Notes: generated by a model not told the origin, from the sequence alone. A stretch of DNA of 64,000 nt from REEB95 sp963762425 (GCA_963762425.1 CAVXKY010000024.1:124001-188000), one strand, 5' to 3'. Shown: positions 1 through 8,990, numbered from the stretch's first letter. Made by a program: numbers and translations.

Positions 1-846
1 GCGGATTTCGTGTTGTGGAAGCCTTCGCCCGGCGACCTGCCCGGCTGGGACAGCCCGTGGGGGCGGGGCCGGCCGGGCTGGCACATCGAATGCTCGGCCA
101 TGAGCGAGGAGCTGCTGGGCGAGAGCTTCGACATCCATGGCGGCGGGCTCGATCTGATCTTTCCGCATCACGAGAACGAGATCGCGCAAAGCGAATGCGC
201 GCATCCCGGCAAACCCTTCGTCAAATACTGGCTCCATAACGCCTTCGTTACCGTGGACGGCGAGAAGATGGCCAAGTCCGAGGGCAATTTCCGCACCATC
301 CGCGACGTGCTGGCCGAGGCGCCGGGCGAAGCCGCGCGGCTCGCCATGCTGACCGCGCATTACCGCGATCCGCTCGACTGGACCGGCGAGCGGCTGGCCA
401 ACGCTAAACAGAATCTCGATCGCTTCTATCTGGCGTTGCGGAGCGTCGAAAGCGTTAAGGCCGAGGCGGGCGAGCTGCCGCATGCGCTGCGCGCCGCATT
501 GGAGGACGATCTCAACACGCCTCTGGCGCTGGCGGCGTTGCATGAGAGCGTGGCGGAACTCAACAAGGCCGAAACCGTTCCGGACAAGGCGCGGCTCAAA
601 AGCGGCCTGCTGGCGGCGGGGGCGGTGCTGGGCCTGTTGCAGCTTCCTCCCGAGGCCTGGCTCAAGCGCGCCAAGAATCAAACGGCCGGCGAGGATAGCG
701 AGATCGAAGCGCTCATCGCCCAACGCAATAAAGCGCGCCAGAACAAGGATTTCGCCGGGGCCGACCGGATTCGCGCCGCGCTTGCCGCGCGCGGCGTGGT
801 GCTGGAAGATAAGCCCGGCGGCAAGACCCACTGGCGGCGCGGCTAG
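1..846 (+). CDS. cysS: Cysteinyl-tRNA synthetase, C-terminal part (5' end outside window)
   Basis: Attaches cysteine to tRNA-Cys in the cytoplasm. The frame is already open at base 1, so the N-terminal part of the catalytic domain is outside the window. Visible are the zinc-site region GWHIECSAMS, the HHENE motif, and the class I signature loop KMAKS (bases 265-279; KMSKS in most homologues). A helical anticodon-binding region and a basic C-terminal tail follow. The order and spacing of these motifs match CysS, and no frame damage is seen. The stop is TAG at 844-846, and a DUF427 gene follows after 17 bases. Confidence 0.95.
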   Translation, partial: ADFVLWKPSPGDLPGWDSPWGRGRPGWHIECSAMSEELLGESFDIHGGGLDLIFPHHENEIAQSECAHPGKPFVKYWLHNAFVTVDGEKMAKSEGNFRTIRDVLAEAPGEAARLAMLTAHYRDPLDWTGERLANAKQNLDRFYLALRSVESVKAEAGELPHALRAALEDDLNTPLALAALHESVAELNKAETVPDKARLKSGLLAAGAVLGLLQLPPEAWLKRAKNQTAGEDSEIEALIAQRNKARQNKDFAGADRIRAALAARGVVLEDKPGGKTHWRRG

Positions 847-863
847 GCGCAAGGGAGGCATTC

Positions 864-1178
864 ATGGTCAAGGCGGTGTGGAACGGCGAGACCATCGCCG
901 AAAGCGACGAGACCGTGGTGGTCGAAGGCAACCACTATTTCCCGTTCGTGGCGGTGAAGCCATCGGCGCTGAAGCCGAGCGCCACCACCAGCGTCTGCCC
1001 GTGGAAAGGCACGGCCAGCTATTACAGCGTGGTGGCGGGCGGCAAGGAGAACAAGGACGCCGCCTGGTTTTACCCCGAGCCCAAGCCGGCGGCTTCGCAG
1101 ATCAAGGACCGGATCGCGTTCTGGAAGGGCGTCGAGATATTGGAAGACAGGGATTTGGACAGCGGGGGACCGCGATGA
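864..1178 (+). CDS. DUF427 domain protein
   Basis: A 104-residue protein of the DUF427 family, small single-domain cytoplasmic proteins whose biochemical role is not established. It shows the typical opening with AVWNGETIAESD and the core CPWKGTASYYSV (residues about 50-61), with the W-x-Y/F-P pattern near the end. A GGGAGG ribosome site lies just before ATG 864. It shares an ATGA stop/start overlap with the following small membrane protein, so the two are probably translationally coupled, possibly in a transcript with cysS. Confidence 0.85.
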   Translation: MVKAVWNGETIAESDETVVVEGNHYFPFVAVKPSALKPSATTSVCPWKGTASYYSVVAGGKENKDAAWFYPEPKPAASQIKDRIAFWKGVEILEDRDLDSGGPR

Positions 1179-1360
1179 ACGCATTCGTCATCCTGTCGGG
1201 CATCGTCTTCGCGGTGGTTGCCGTGGTGCACGCCGCGCGGCTGTTCTATGGCTGGCCGGTGCGCATCGGCTCGGCGTCGATACCGGGGTGGGTGTCCTGG
1301 CTCGGCGTGGCGGGTTCGGGCGCGCTGGCGGTCTGGGCCTGGCATCTCGCCGCGCTGTAA
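1175..1360 (+). CDS. Small two-helix membrane protein, unknown function
   Basis: A 61-residue protein starting at ATG 1175, overlapping the DUF427 stop as ATGA. It has two hydrophobic segments, residues about 2-20 and 40-60, joined by a short polar loop with the sequence YGWPVRIGSASIPGW, so it is likely a small inner-membrane protein. It is not recognised as a named family. Starts further upstream in this frame would run through cysS and are not credible. Confidence 0.7.
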   Translation: MNAFVILSGIVFAVVAVVHAARLFYGWPVRIGSASIPGWVSWLGVAGSGALAVWAWHLAAL

Positions 1361-1498
1361 AAACCCGCGTCACGTTTTCGTGACTTTTTCATGGCGGCGT
1401 TTTAGGCCAGCCTTGAAACCCGCCTGACGCGCAACCGCGAAAGCCCTATAATCGGCACAAGCGTCCAACCGAGAAGCGGCGCAAACAGGGGAAACAGC

Positions 1499-2725
1499 GT
1501 GGATTCACTGGCTAAAAACAAAGCCGATCCGGCTTTGCGCATGGCGCGGGAAGAGACGCTCGCGCGCTTTCGCGCGGCCCGCCGCCGCAGCGAGCAACTC
1601 GCGCAGCCGCTTCTGCCCGAGGACATGGTGGTGCAATCCATGCCCGATGCCAGTCCGGTCAAATGGCATCTGGCGCACACCACCTGGTTCTTCGAGACCT
1701 TCCTGCTGACGCCCTATCTCGCGGGATATCGCGTATTCGATCCGGCCTATGCGTATCTGTTCAATTCCTATTACGAGGCGGCGGGGCCGCGCCATGCGCG
1801 CCCGGCGCGGGGCATGATCACGCGCCCCGGCGTCGAAGAGATCGCGGCCTATCGCGCGCAGATTTCCGCCGCTTTGGAAAAGCTGATCGCCAACGCCAGC
1901 GCGGAATCGTGGCCGGAGATATCCAATCTCATCGAGCTGGGAGTGAACCACGAAGAGCAGCATCAGGAGCTGATCCTGATGGACATCAAGCATTTGTTCG
2001 CGCAGAACCCGTTGAAGCTGGCCTATCGCGCGAATCAGAAACCGAAGCCGCCTTACAAGGCGCAAGCGCTCGATTGGATTTCCTTCAAGGGCGGGCTCTC
2101 CGAGATCGGCCATGACGGAAAGGGTTTTGCCTTCGATAATGAAACCCCGCGCCACAAGGTTTGGCTCGAGCCCTTCCGCGTCGCTTCGCGGCTCGCGACC
2201 AACGGCGAATATCTGGCCTTCATCGAGGACGGCGGCTATCGCCGGGCGGAGTTCTGGCTCTCCGACGGCTGGGCCGCGGTGCAAGCGCAAGGCTGGCAGG
2301 CGCCGCTTTATTGGGAGAAGGGAAACGGCTGGTCGGCCTTCACCCTCTCCGGCATGAGGAAGCTCGATCCCTTCGCGCCGGTGGTGCACGTGAGCCATTA
2401 CGAAGCGGATGCGTTCGCGCGCTGGGCCGGGCGGCGGTTGCCGACCGAGGCCGAATGGGAAATCGCGGCGGTTGCCGGGCTGCTGGAGCAGGCGGTGGGC
2501 GAGGCCTGGCAGTGGACGTCCAGCGCCTATGGGCCCTATCCGGGATTCCGGCCGGCGGCGGGAGCGATCGGCGAATACAACGGCAAGTTCATGAGCTGCC
2601 AGATGGTGCTGCGCGGCGGCTCGCGCGCAACCCCGCCGGGCCATGCGCGGCCCACATACCGCAATTTCTTCCCGCCGGGCGCGCGCTGGTGCTTCGGCGG
2701 CATCAGGCTGGCGGAGGACGGGTGA
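1499..2725 (+). CDS. egtB: Ergothioneine biosynthesis sulfoxide synthase EgtB
   Basis: Iron(II)-dependent enzyme that joins trimethylhistidine (hercynine) to a thiol donor in ergothioneine synthesis. The 408 residues show an N-terminal DinB-like domain with iron-ligand motifs WHLAHTTWFFE (about residues 55-65) and NHEEQHQELILMD, then a C-terminal FGE-sulfatase-type domain with RLPTEAEWE and a terminal LRGGSRATP / RNFFPPGARW block. The start is GTG at 1499, chosen because AGGGGA lies six bases upstream and the next in-frame ATG would cut into the DinB domain. Its stop overlaps the egtD start (TGATG). No egtA or egtC is seen in the window. Confidence 0.93.
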   Translation: MDSLAKNKADPALRMAREETLARFRAARRRSEQLAQPLLPEDMVVQSMPDASPVKWHLAHTTWFFETFLLTPYLAGYRVFDPAYAYLFNSYYEAAGPRHARPARGMITRPGVEEIAAYRAQISAALEKLIANASAESWPEISNLIELGVNHEEQHQELILMDIKHLFAQNPLKLAYRANQKPKPPYKAQALDWISFKGGLSEIGHDGKGFAFDNETPRHKVWLEPFRVASRLATNGEYLAFIEDGGYRRAEFWLSDGWAAVQAQGWQAPLYWEKGNGWSAFTLSGMRKLDPFAPVVHVSHYEADAFARWAGRRLPTEAEWEIAAVAGLLEQAVGEAWQWTSSAYGPYPGFRPAAGAIGEYNGKFMSCQMVLRGGSRATPPGHARPTYRNFFPPGARWCFGGIRLAEDG

Positions 2726-3690
2726 TGCCGAGGGGCACGCTCAAGGCCTATCTCGATTTCGCGCCGCGCGAGGAAGGCTTCCGCGCCGCCGCGCTTTCCG
2801 GCCTCGGCCGCGCGCCCAAGTCGATACCCTGCCGCTTTCTCTACGACCGGCGCGGCTCGGATCTGTTCGAGCAGATTTGCGACCTGCCCGAATATTACGT
2901 GACAAGGGCCGAGACCGCGATTTTGACGGCGCATGCCGGCGAGATATCCCGCCTCATCGGCCCGCGCTGCCGCCTGATCGAGTTCGGCAGCGGCGGCAGC
3001 CGCAAGGTGCGCCGGCTGCTCGAAGCGCTCGACCAGCCGCTTTCCTACGTGCCGGTCGATATTTCGGGCGAGACGCTGCACCAGGCGGCCTCCGCCGTCG
3101 CCGCCGATTTCCCGGCGCTGGAGGTGACCGCGGTCTGCGCCGATTACATGGAGCCGCGCCGCTTGCCGGATTTGGCGGCGCATCGCGGCGGAAGGCGGGT
3201 GGGATTCTTCCCCGGCTCGACCATCGGCAACCTCACCCCCGAGGAGGCGGTTCAATTCCTGCGCGGCTGCCGCGAATTGCTGGGGCCCGGCGGCGGCATG
3301 ATCGTGGGCGCGGATTTGAAGAAAGACGAAGCCGTGCTGCACGCCGCCTATAACGACGCGGCGGGCGTGACCGCGCGCTTCACCCTCAATCTGCTCGAAC
3401 GTATGAACCGCGAGCTCGACGCCGATTTCGATTTGTCGCGCTTCGCGCATGAGGCGTTCTACAACCCGGTTTTGGGCCGGATCGAAATCTACATCCGCAG
3501 CCAAATGGACCAGATCGTGAGGGTGGCCGGGCGGCGCTTCATGTTCGCCGATGCCGAGCGCGTGCATGTTGAATATTCCTATAAATTCTCGGTGGCCGAG
3601 TTCCAGGAACTTTCGCGGCGCGCCGGCTTCCGCCCGGTGCGCTGCTGGACAGGATCGGGCCTGTTCGGGGTGTTTTACCTGGCCGCTTAA
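2725..3690 (+). CDS. egtD: L-histidine N-alpha-methyltransferase EgtD
   Basis: SAM-dependent enzyme that trimethylates histidine to hercynine, the step before EgtB. The 321 residues show the family opening with IPCRFLYDRRGSDLFEQI, the SAM-binding LIEFGSGGSRKVR (about residues 87-99), FFPGSTIGNLTPEEA, and a C-terminal VEYSYKFS block. The ATG overlaps the egtB stop by one base, so the two are translationally coupled. A longer reading frame entering from inside egtB exists but is an artefact of the overlap. Together egtB-egtD form the minimal bacterial ergothioneine pathway. Confidence 0.93.
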   Translation: MPRGTLKAYLDFAPREEGFRAAALSGLGRAPKSIPCRFLYDRRGSDLFEQICDLPEYYVTRAETAILTAHAGEISRLIGPRCRLIEFGSGGSRKVRRLLEALDQPLSYVPVDISGETLHQAASAVAADFPALEVTAVCADYMEPRRLPDLAAHRGGRRVGFFPGSTIGNLTPEEAVQFLRGCRELLGPGGGMIVGADLKKDEAVLHAAYNDAAGVTARFTLNLLERMNRELDADFDLSRFAHEAFYNPVLGRIEIYIRSQMDQIVRVAGRRFMFADAERVHVEYSYKFSVAEFQELSRRAGFRPVRCWTGSGLFGVFYLAA

Positions 3691-3691
3691 A

Positions 3692-3778
3692 CTGGATTGC
3701 TTCCGCCGCGCGGCCGCGCGGCGTCGCAATGACGGCTGAATTGTCATTGCGAGCCGTAGGCGAAGCAATCCAGTCCCG
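3692..3778. repeat. Large inverted repeat of the CTGGATTGCTTCG / CGCAATGAC type
   Basis: Between egtD and cimA, ACTGGATTGCTTC followed by CGTCGCAATGAC is mirrored by GTCATTGCGAGCC and GCGAAGCAATCCAGT, forming a long hairpin. Elements of this kind occur widely between genes in bacterial genomes. It begins directly after the egtD stop and could act as a transcription end. No other unassigned sequence lies here. Confidence 0.6.
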
Positions 3779-3848
3779 GATCGAAGGCCCGGCTTAACTC
3801 CTTACAAATTCTCGACTTATCGCCGCCGTCTCCATAGGATGCGGAATC

Positions 3849-5441
3849 ATGGCGGGCGAGCGCATCTATCTTTACGACACGACCTTGCGCGACGGGGCGC
3901 AGACCCAGGGCGTCGATTTCGGCGTGCCCGACAAGATCGCGATCGCGCGCGAGCTCGACCAGCTCGGCATCGACTACATCGAAGGCGGCTGGCCCGGCGC
4001 CAATCCGACCGACGACGCCTTCTTCGCCAAGCCGCCCAAGCTCGCCCACGCGCGGCTCTGCGCCTTCGGCATGACGCGGCGTTCCGGCCGCAGCGCCGGC
4101 AACGATCCGGGCCTGGCGGCGGTGCTGGGCGCGGGGACAAAGGTCGCGACCCTGGTGGGCAAGGCCTGGGATTTCCACGCCAAGGTCGCGCTCGGCATCG
4201 GCCTCGAGGAAAACGTCACGATGATCGCCGAGAGCATAACTCAGGCCAAGTCGAAGCTCGACGAGGTGATTTTCGATGCCGAGCATTTCTTCGACGGCTA
4301 CAAGGCCAACCCCAAATTCGCGCTCGACTGCATATCCGCCGCGTTCAAAGCGGGTGCGCGCTGGATCGTGCTGTGCGACACCAATGGCGGAACCTTGCCC
4401 GACGAGATCGAAAAGATCGTCCGCGAAGTAACCAAGACCGTGCCTGGCGACAAGCTCGGCATCCATTGCCACAACGACACCGAGAACGGGGTGGCGAATT
4501 CGCTCGCCGCGGTGCGCGCCGGAGCGCGGCACATCCAGGGCACGCTGAACGGGCTGGGGGAGCGTTGCGGCAACGCCAATCTGGTTTCGATCATCCCCAA
4601 TCTCATGCTCAAGATGGGCTACGCCACCGGCGTCGACAAAGAGGGGCTGAAGCGCCTGACCCATGTCTCGCGCTTCTTGGACGAGCGCCTGAACCGCGCG
4701 CCCGACCGCCACGCCGCCTATGTCGGCGAAAGCGCCTTCGCGCACAAGGGCGGCCTGCACGTCTCGGCGGTGGAGAAGGACCCGCGTTCCTACGAACACG
4801 CGGACCCCGCGCTGTTCGGCAACCGCCGGCATATCGTGGTGTCGGATCAGGCCGGAAAATCCAATCTGCTGGCGCGGCTCAGAGAGCTCGGCATCGCGGT
4901 CAAACCCGACCACCCGAAACTTGGCGCACTACTCGACGAAGTAAAAACGCGCGAATTCCAGGGCTATGCCTATGACGGCGCCGAGGCGAGCTTCGAGCTG
5001 CTGGCGCAACGCATGCTCGGCGCGGTGCCGGAATATTTCCGCGTCGAGCGTTTCCGCATCATGGACGAGCGGCGCACCAACGCCAAGGGCGAGCTGATCA
5101 CCGTGTCCGAGGCGACCGTCACCGGCAATGTGGGCAACAAGAATTTTCAAGAGGTGGCCGAAAGCCGCGACGGGCCGGTCGACGCGCTCACCACCGCGCT
5201 CCGGAAGGCGCTGGTGCCGGCCTTTCCCGAACTCGAGCCGATCCGCCTCACCGACTACAAGGTGCGGATCCTGACGCCGCAGGACGCGACCAAGGCGGTG
5301 ACGCGGGTGATGATCGAAAGCGCAGAGAACGGTGAGAGTTGGTCCACCGTGGGCGTCTCGTCCGACATCATCAACGCCTCCTACAACGCGCTGCACGACA
5401 GCCTCACCTACAAGCTCTGGCGTTCGGGAAGACGGGCTTGA
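3849..5441 (+). CDS. cimA: (R)-citramalate synthase
   Basis: Condenses pyruvate with acetyl-CoA to citramalate, the entry step of a threonine-independent isoleucine route. The 530 residues carry the DRE-TIM metallolyase opening YLYDTTLRDGAQTQG (about residues 8-22) with the metal/substrate residues R-D, the metal-binding HCHNDTENG region, a GLGERCGNANL block, and a C-terminal LeuA-type regulatory domain (about 400-530). The pattern fits CimA rather than 2-isopropylmalate synthase because of the VDFGVPDKIAIARELD start and the length. The next gene starts 19 bases downstream, suggesting co-transcription. Confidence 0.88.
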   Translation: MAGERIYLYDTTLRDGAQTQGVDFGVPDKIAIARELDQLGIDYIEGGWPGANPTDDAFFAKPPKLAHARLCAFGMTRRSGRSAGNDPGLAAVLGAGTKVATLVGKAWDFHAKVALGIGLEENVTMIAESITQAKSKLDEVIFDAEHFFDGYKANPKFALDCISAAFKAGARWIVLCDTNGGTLPDEIEKIVREVTKTVPGDKLGIHCHNDTENGVANSLAAVRAGARHIQGTLNGLGERCGNANLVSIIPNLMLKMGYATGVDKEGLKRLTHVSRFLDERLNRAPDRHAAYVGESAFAHKGGLHVSAVEKDPRSYEHADPALFGNRRHIVVSDQAGKSNLLARLRELGIAVKPDHPKLGALLDEVKTREFQGYAYDGAEASFELLAQRMLGAVPEYFRVERFRIMDERRTNAKGELITVSEATVTGNVGNKNFQEVAESRDGPVDALTTALRKALVPAFPELEPIRLTDYKVRILTPQDATKAVTRVMIESAENGESWSTVGVSSDIINASYNALHDSLTYKLWRSGRRA

Positions 5442-5460
5442 AGTTTTTGGGCGCCTAAAC

Positions 5461-6235
5461 ATGGCCGGAACCGACCGGCGCCGCGCCAAGCTTTCCGGCG
5501 GGCCCGCCATCATCCTGGTCGAACCGCAGCTGGGCGAGAACATCGGCACGGCGGCGCGCGCCATGTTCAATTGCGGGCTGACCGATCTGCGGCTGGTGAA
5601 ACCGCGCGACGGCTGGCCCAACAAGAAAGCGGTGGCGGCGGCGAGCGGCGCCGATCCGGTGCTCGACAAGGCCAGGCTTTACGGCAGCGTGGAAGAGGCG
5701 GTGGCGAATTTCCGCCACGTCTACGCCACCACCGCGCGCGACCGCTACATGGTGAAGCGCATCCTCAAGCCGCGCTTCGCCGTCGCCGAGACCAGGGGGT
5801 TTCTGGCGGCGGGCGAGACCTGCGCGGTGCTGTTCGGGCCGGAGCGCACCGGCTTGCTCAACGAGCATATCGCGCTGAGCGAGGCGGTGATCTCGGTGCC
5901 GCTTGAACCCGGCCTTTTCCTCGCTCAACCTCGCCCAGTCGGTGCTGATCCTGGGCTATGAGTGGTTCAACGCCGGGAGCGACGCGCCCGACGCGTTGCT
6001 CGCCACCGGCCATTCCAAACCCGCCACCAAGCAGCAGCTGATCCGCTTCTTCGAGCATCTGGAAGAGGAGCTCGACAACAACGGATTCATGCGCAACGCC
6101 GAGAAGCGGCCCTCGATGGTGCGCAATCTGCGCAACCTGTTCCAGCGCGCGCAATGCACCGAGCAGGAGCTGCGCACGCTCCACGGCGTGGTCACGGCCT
6201 TCGCCGGGCCGAGGAAGCGGAAGAAGAAGGATTAG
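5461..6235 (+). pseudogene. TrmJ/LasT-type SpoU RNA methyltransferase, frameshifted
   Basis: SpoU-class (SPOUT) 2'-O-methyltransferase resembling TrmJ, which methylates position 32 in the tRNA anticodon loop. The N-terminal part shows VEPQLGENIGTAARAM, and GPERTGL with the ISVPL block follows. The frame then breaks at bases 5903-5905, where one extra base sits between ISVPL and NPAFSSLNLAQ. The rest continues in the next frame to 6235 and ends in a lysine-rich GPRKRKKKD. The two parts join into one normal-length protein of about 258 residues once one base is removed, so a sequencing error is as likely as true inactivation. Confidence 0.8.
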
Positions 6236-6244
6236 AGGCGCCGC

Positions 6245-6451
6245 TCAGGCCTCGATGTATTCGGCGATGCTGGAGGGCGAGGGCACCGGCAAGCCGTCGG
6301 CCTTCAGCCCTTCGATGTGGAAGCGGATGGCGGACTGGATTTCCTTTTGCACGTCCTTCACCGTCGGCGCGGCGGCGACGCAGCCCGGTAAATCGGGGAC
6401 ATAGGCCGAATAATTGCCCGCCGCCTGCTCGATCACCACCGCGTAGCGCAT
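6245..6451 (-). CDS. hicB: HicB-family antitoxin
   Basis: A 68-residue protein of the HicB antitoxin type: MRYAVVIEQ, YVPDLPGC, and an amphipathic AIRFHIEGLK helix ending in an acidic tail. HicB binds and neutralises the HicA mRNA interferase. It starts at ATG 6451 (GTG 6454 is also possible) and overlaps the hicA stop, the usual hicA-hicB order. No C-terminal ribbon-helix-helix or HTH DNA-binding domain is visible, so this is the short HicB form. Confidence 0.85.
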   Translation of the reverse strand: MRYAVVIEQAAGNYSAYVPDLPGCVAAAPTVKDVQKEIQSAIRFHIEGLKADGLPVPSPSSIAEYIEA

Positions 6452-6645
6452 CACCGATTCTCCTTCAGCCCCGCCTGCTTCAGAATACTATTCAGGGTTC
6501 CCGGCGCCAAATCGTCCGATGGCTTGCCCGCGACGGTCACGCGGCCAGGTTTGGCCGGATGCTTGTATTGGCGATGGCTTCCCCGGGTCGCGACCAGGGC
6601 CCAGCCATCGTCCTACAGTAATCGTATCGCATCGCGGACCTTCAT
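6451..6645 (-). pseudogene. hicA: HicA-family mRNA interferase toxin with in-frame amber codon
   Basis: Reading the minus strand from ATG 6645 gives 64 sense codons of a HicA toxin, interrupted at codon 11 by TAG (6615-6613). After it come DDGWALVATRGSHRQYKHP, with the catalytic histidine in GSHRQYKHP, and KPGRVTVAGKPSDDLAPGTL with the double-stranded-RNA-binding-like fold residues. The last codons overlap hicB. The gene is a complete HicA apart from the one stop, where Q or E (CAG/GAG) is expected. It is too short and too broken to appear as a normal open reading frame. It is either an inactivated toxin or a base error. Confidence 0.75.
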
Positions 6646-6702
6646 GCCGCAATTATCCTTTCATGCCAAGGCCCTGGCCGCAATCGCGCCGCCCCGAAGC
6701 GT

Positions 6703-6730
6703 TTGACAATCCCCCGGCCCCCGCTATAGT
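6703..6730 (+). promoter_or_regulatory. Sigma70-type promoter for rpsD
   Basis: TTGACA at 6703-6708 and TATAGT at 6725-6730 are separated by 16 bases. This is close to consensus and lies about 110 bases ahead of the rpsD start. It is the clearest housekeeping promoter seen in the window. Confidence 0.7.
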
Positions 6731-6843
6731 CCCGGCCATTCCCAAGAACGTGGGTGTAAACCCCGTCTTCCAGCGGAAGCAAACCGCCCGGGAGGCCTAT
6801 TGGGACAAACAACAACAATCCTAACGGAAGCACAGAAGGAACG

Positions 6844-7458
6844 ATGAGCAAACGCGAAGGATCCAAGTACAAGATCAACCGGCGCCTCAGGGCCAATCTC
6901 TGGGGCCGGGCCAAGAGCCCCCTCAACCGCCGGGATTACGGCCCCGGCCAGCACGGCCAGCGACGCAAGAAGCCCTCCGATTTCGGCACGCAGCTGATGG
7001 CCAAGCAGAAGCTCAAGGGCTATTACGCCAATCTGGGCGAACGCCAGTTCCGCCGGCTCTACGAGGAGGCGCGGCGGCGCAAGGGCGACACCGGCGAAAA
7101 CCTGGTCGAATTGCTGGAGCGCCGGCTCGACTGCACCATCTACCGCATGAAATTCGTGCCGACGCCCTTCGCCGCGCGGCAATTCGTCAACCACGGACAC
7201 GTGCTGGTCAACGGCAAGCGCGTCAACATCCCGTCCTATACCCTGAAGGACGGCGACACGGTGGAGTTGAAGGACAAGGCCAAGACGCTGGCGATCGTGC
7301 TCGAAGCCGCCAAATCGGCCGAGCGCGACATACCCGACTATCTCCAGGTCGACGCCGACGCGTTCAAGGGCAAGTTCCTGCGCGGGCCCAAGCTCGCCGA
7401 CGTGCCCTATCCGGTGTCGATGGAACCCAATCTGGTGGTCGAGTTCTACTCGCGCTAA
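6844..7458 (+). CDS. rpsD: 30S ribosomal protein S4
   Basis: Primary rRNA-binding protein that nucleates assembly of the 30S body; in many bacteria it also represses its own translation. The 204 residues open with MSKREGSKYKINRRLRANLWG and contain YGPGQHGQRRKK, an S4 RNA-binding domain (about residues 95-155) with RLDCTIYRMKF, and FVNHGHVLVNGKRVNIPSY. The length fits the bacterial S4 family. The gene is transcribed alone from the promoter at 6703-6730, with an AAGGA ribosome site before ATG 6844. Confidence 0.97.
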   Translation: MSKREGSKYKINRRLRANLWGRAKSPLNRRDYGPGQHGQRRKKPSDFGTQLMAKQKLKGYYANLGERQFRRLYEEARRRKGDTGENLVELLERRLDCTIYRMKFVPTPFAARQFVNHGHVLVNGKRVNIPSYTLKDGDTVELKDKAKTLAIVLEAAKSAERDIPDYLQVDADAFKGKFLRGPKLADVPYPVSMEPNLVVEFYSR

Positions 7459-7502
7459 GCTCGATCCGCCGGGCATAAGACCAACAAGGCGGGGAGGAAA
7501 AA

Positions 7503-8702
7503 ATGAAGTTCGGAACAGCATTGCGCGGCGGGCTGGCCGCGCTGTTCGCTTTCGCCGTGCTCTGGGCCGCGCCCGCCCGCGCCGACGATTTCTACGACAT
7601 CCACGTCATCGCCTCGCTCACCGGCGGCGGCGCCTTCCTCGGCATGGAGGAGCACGACGCGCTCCTGCTGGTCGAGAAAAGCGTCAACAAGACCGGCGGC
7701 ATCCACGGCAAGAAGCTGCGCTACGTCTTCCACGACGACCAGTCCAGCCCGCAAGTGGCGGTGCAATTGCTCAACGACGTGGTGGCGCTCCATCCCGCGG
7801 TGTTCATGGGCTCGTCGCTGGTGGCGACCTGCAACGCCATGTTCCCGCTGGTCCAGGACAAGGGCCCGGTGATGTATTGCTTCTCGGCCGGCATCCATCC
7901 GCCCGCCGGCAGTTATGTCTTCGTCGCCGGGGTTTCGACCCACGACCAGGCGATCGGGCTGGTGCGCTATTTCCGCCTGCGCAATTGGACCAAGCTCGGC
8001 ATCATCACCTCGACCGACGCCACCGGCCAGGACGCCGACAAGGGCTTCGACGAGCTGCTCGCCATGCCCGAGAACAAGGGCGTGAGCGTGGCGGCGCACG
8101 AGCATTTCAACACCAACGACGTCAGCATCTCGGCGCAGATCGAGAACGTCAAGGCGGCCAATCCCCAGGTCTTCATCGGCTGGAGCACGGGCGCGCCCTC
8201 GGCTTCCATTTTCCGCGGCGCGGTGCAAGGCGGGTTGACCATGCCGATGGGCACCACCGGCGGCAACATGACTTACGCGCAGATGCACCGTTTCGCCGAT
8301 TTCCTGCCCAAGGAATTCTATCTGCCGACGGCGGAATGGCCGGTGAACGGCGATCCGCGCGTCAGGCTCGACCCCAAGGTGGCGGCGAAGCAGCGCGAGC
8401 TTTATGCCGCCTATAAGGAGGCCGGGTCGAAACCCGACGAGGGCTCGTTGCTGGGCTGGGACCCGGCGATCATCGTCGTCGACGCGTTGCGGACGCTGCC
8501 CCCCGGCGCCAGCGCGGCGCAATTGCACGACTATCTCGTCCATCTCAAGGGCGTGGCCGGGGCCGACGGCATCTACGACTACGACGCCACGCCGCAGCGC
8601 GGCTTGTCGCTCGACGACGTGGTGGTGACGCGCTGGAACCCGGCCGCCGACAAATGGGACGTGGTGACCCAGCCCGGCTCGTCGACGCTGATCGGCCGAT
8701 AG
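7503..8702 (+). CDS. Branched-chain amino-acid ABC transporter substrate-binding protein (LivK-like)
   Basis: Periplasmic binding protein of the type I fold used by Liv/HAAT ABC importers. A signal peptide is clear: a hydrophobic stretch at residues 8-22 ending PARADDF. The body has the family pattern of HVIASLTGGGAFLG, a paired-lobe organisation with NKTGGIHGKKLRYVFHDDQ, and a C-terminal VTRWNPAADKWDVV. GGGGAGG precedes ATG 7503. No permease or ATPase genes are nearby, so the ligand cannot be inferred and it must work with a transporter encoded elsewhere. Confidence 0.85.
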   Translation: MKFGTALRGGLAALFAFAVLWAAPARADDFYDIHVIASLTGGGAFLGMEEHDALLLVEKSVNKTGGIHGKKLRYVFHDDQSSPQVAVQLLNDVVALHPAVFMGSSLVATCNAMFPLVQDKGPVMYCFSAGIHPPAGSYVFVAGVSTHDQAIGLVRYFRLRNWTKLGIITSTDATGQDADKGFDELLAMPENKGVSVAAHEHFNTNDVSISAQIENVKAANPQVFIGWSTGAPSASIFRGAVQGGLTMPMGTTGGNMTYAQMHRFADFLPKEFYLPTAEWPVNGDPRVRLDPKVAAKQRELYAAYKEAGSKPDEGSLLGWDPAIIVVDALRTLPPGASAAQLHDYLVHLKGVAGADGIYDYDATPQRGLSLDDVVVTRWNPAADKWDVVTQPGSSTLIGR

Positions 8703-8742
8703 GGAAGGCGCGCAAGCGCCACGGATTTTTGAAAGGCAAGCG

Positions 8743-8856
8743 ATGAAAAAGAAATCCAAGAAATCGAGCCAGGAAATCCGCGCCGCCAAGCGCAAGGGCA
8801 GGCTCAAGGGCAAGCGGCGGCGGCAGCGGGCGCGCGCGGCACGATCAGGCGGTTAA
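8743..8856 (+). CDS. Very basic 37-residue protein, unknown
   Basis: An open frame from ATG 8743, preceded by GAAAGG, to TAA 8854. More than 40 percent of the residues are K or R (blocks KKKSKKSS, KRKGRLKGKRRRQR). It lies 40 bases after the binding-protein gene on the same strand. Such a peptide could bind nucleic acid, but nothing identifies it, and a chance frame in GC-rich sequence is possible. Confidence 0.4.
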   Translation: MKKKSKKSSQEIRAAKRKGRLKGKRRRQRARAARSGG

Positions 8857-8990
8857 ATAATTTACAGCGACTTCGGACGTGGATCTTGCCGCTTGCACGG
8901 CGCGGGCATCAGCCATGCGCAACCCGCGGTTGATAGGACAGCAAGCCTTAACCATTTGATCGTTACCCCCGATCAATGCAAGGGTTTGTC

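Noticed and set aside
6613..6615. Amber recoding (pyrrolysine or other) in hicA
   Set aside because: Nothing in the window supports recoding, and other genes use TAG as a normal stop.
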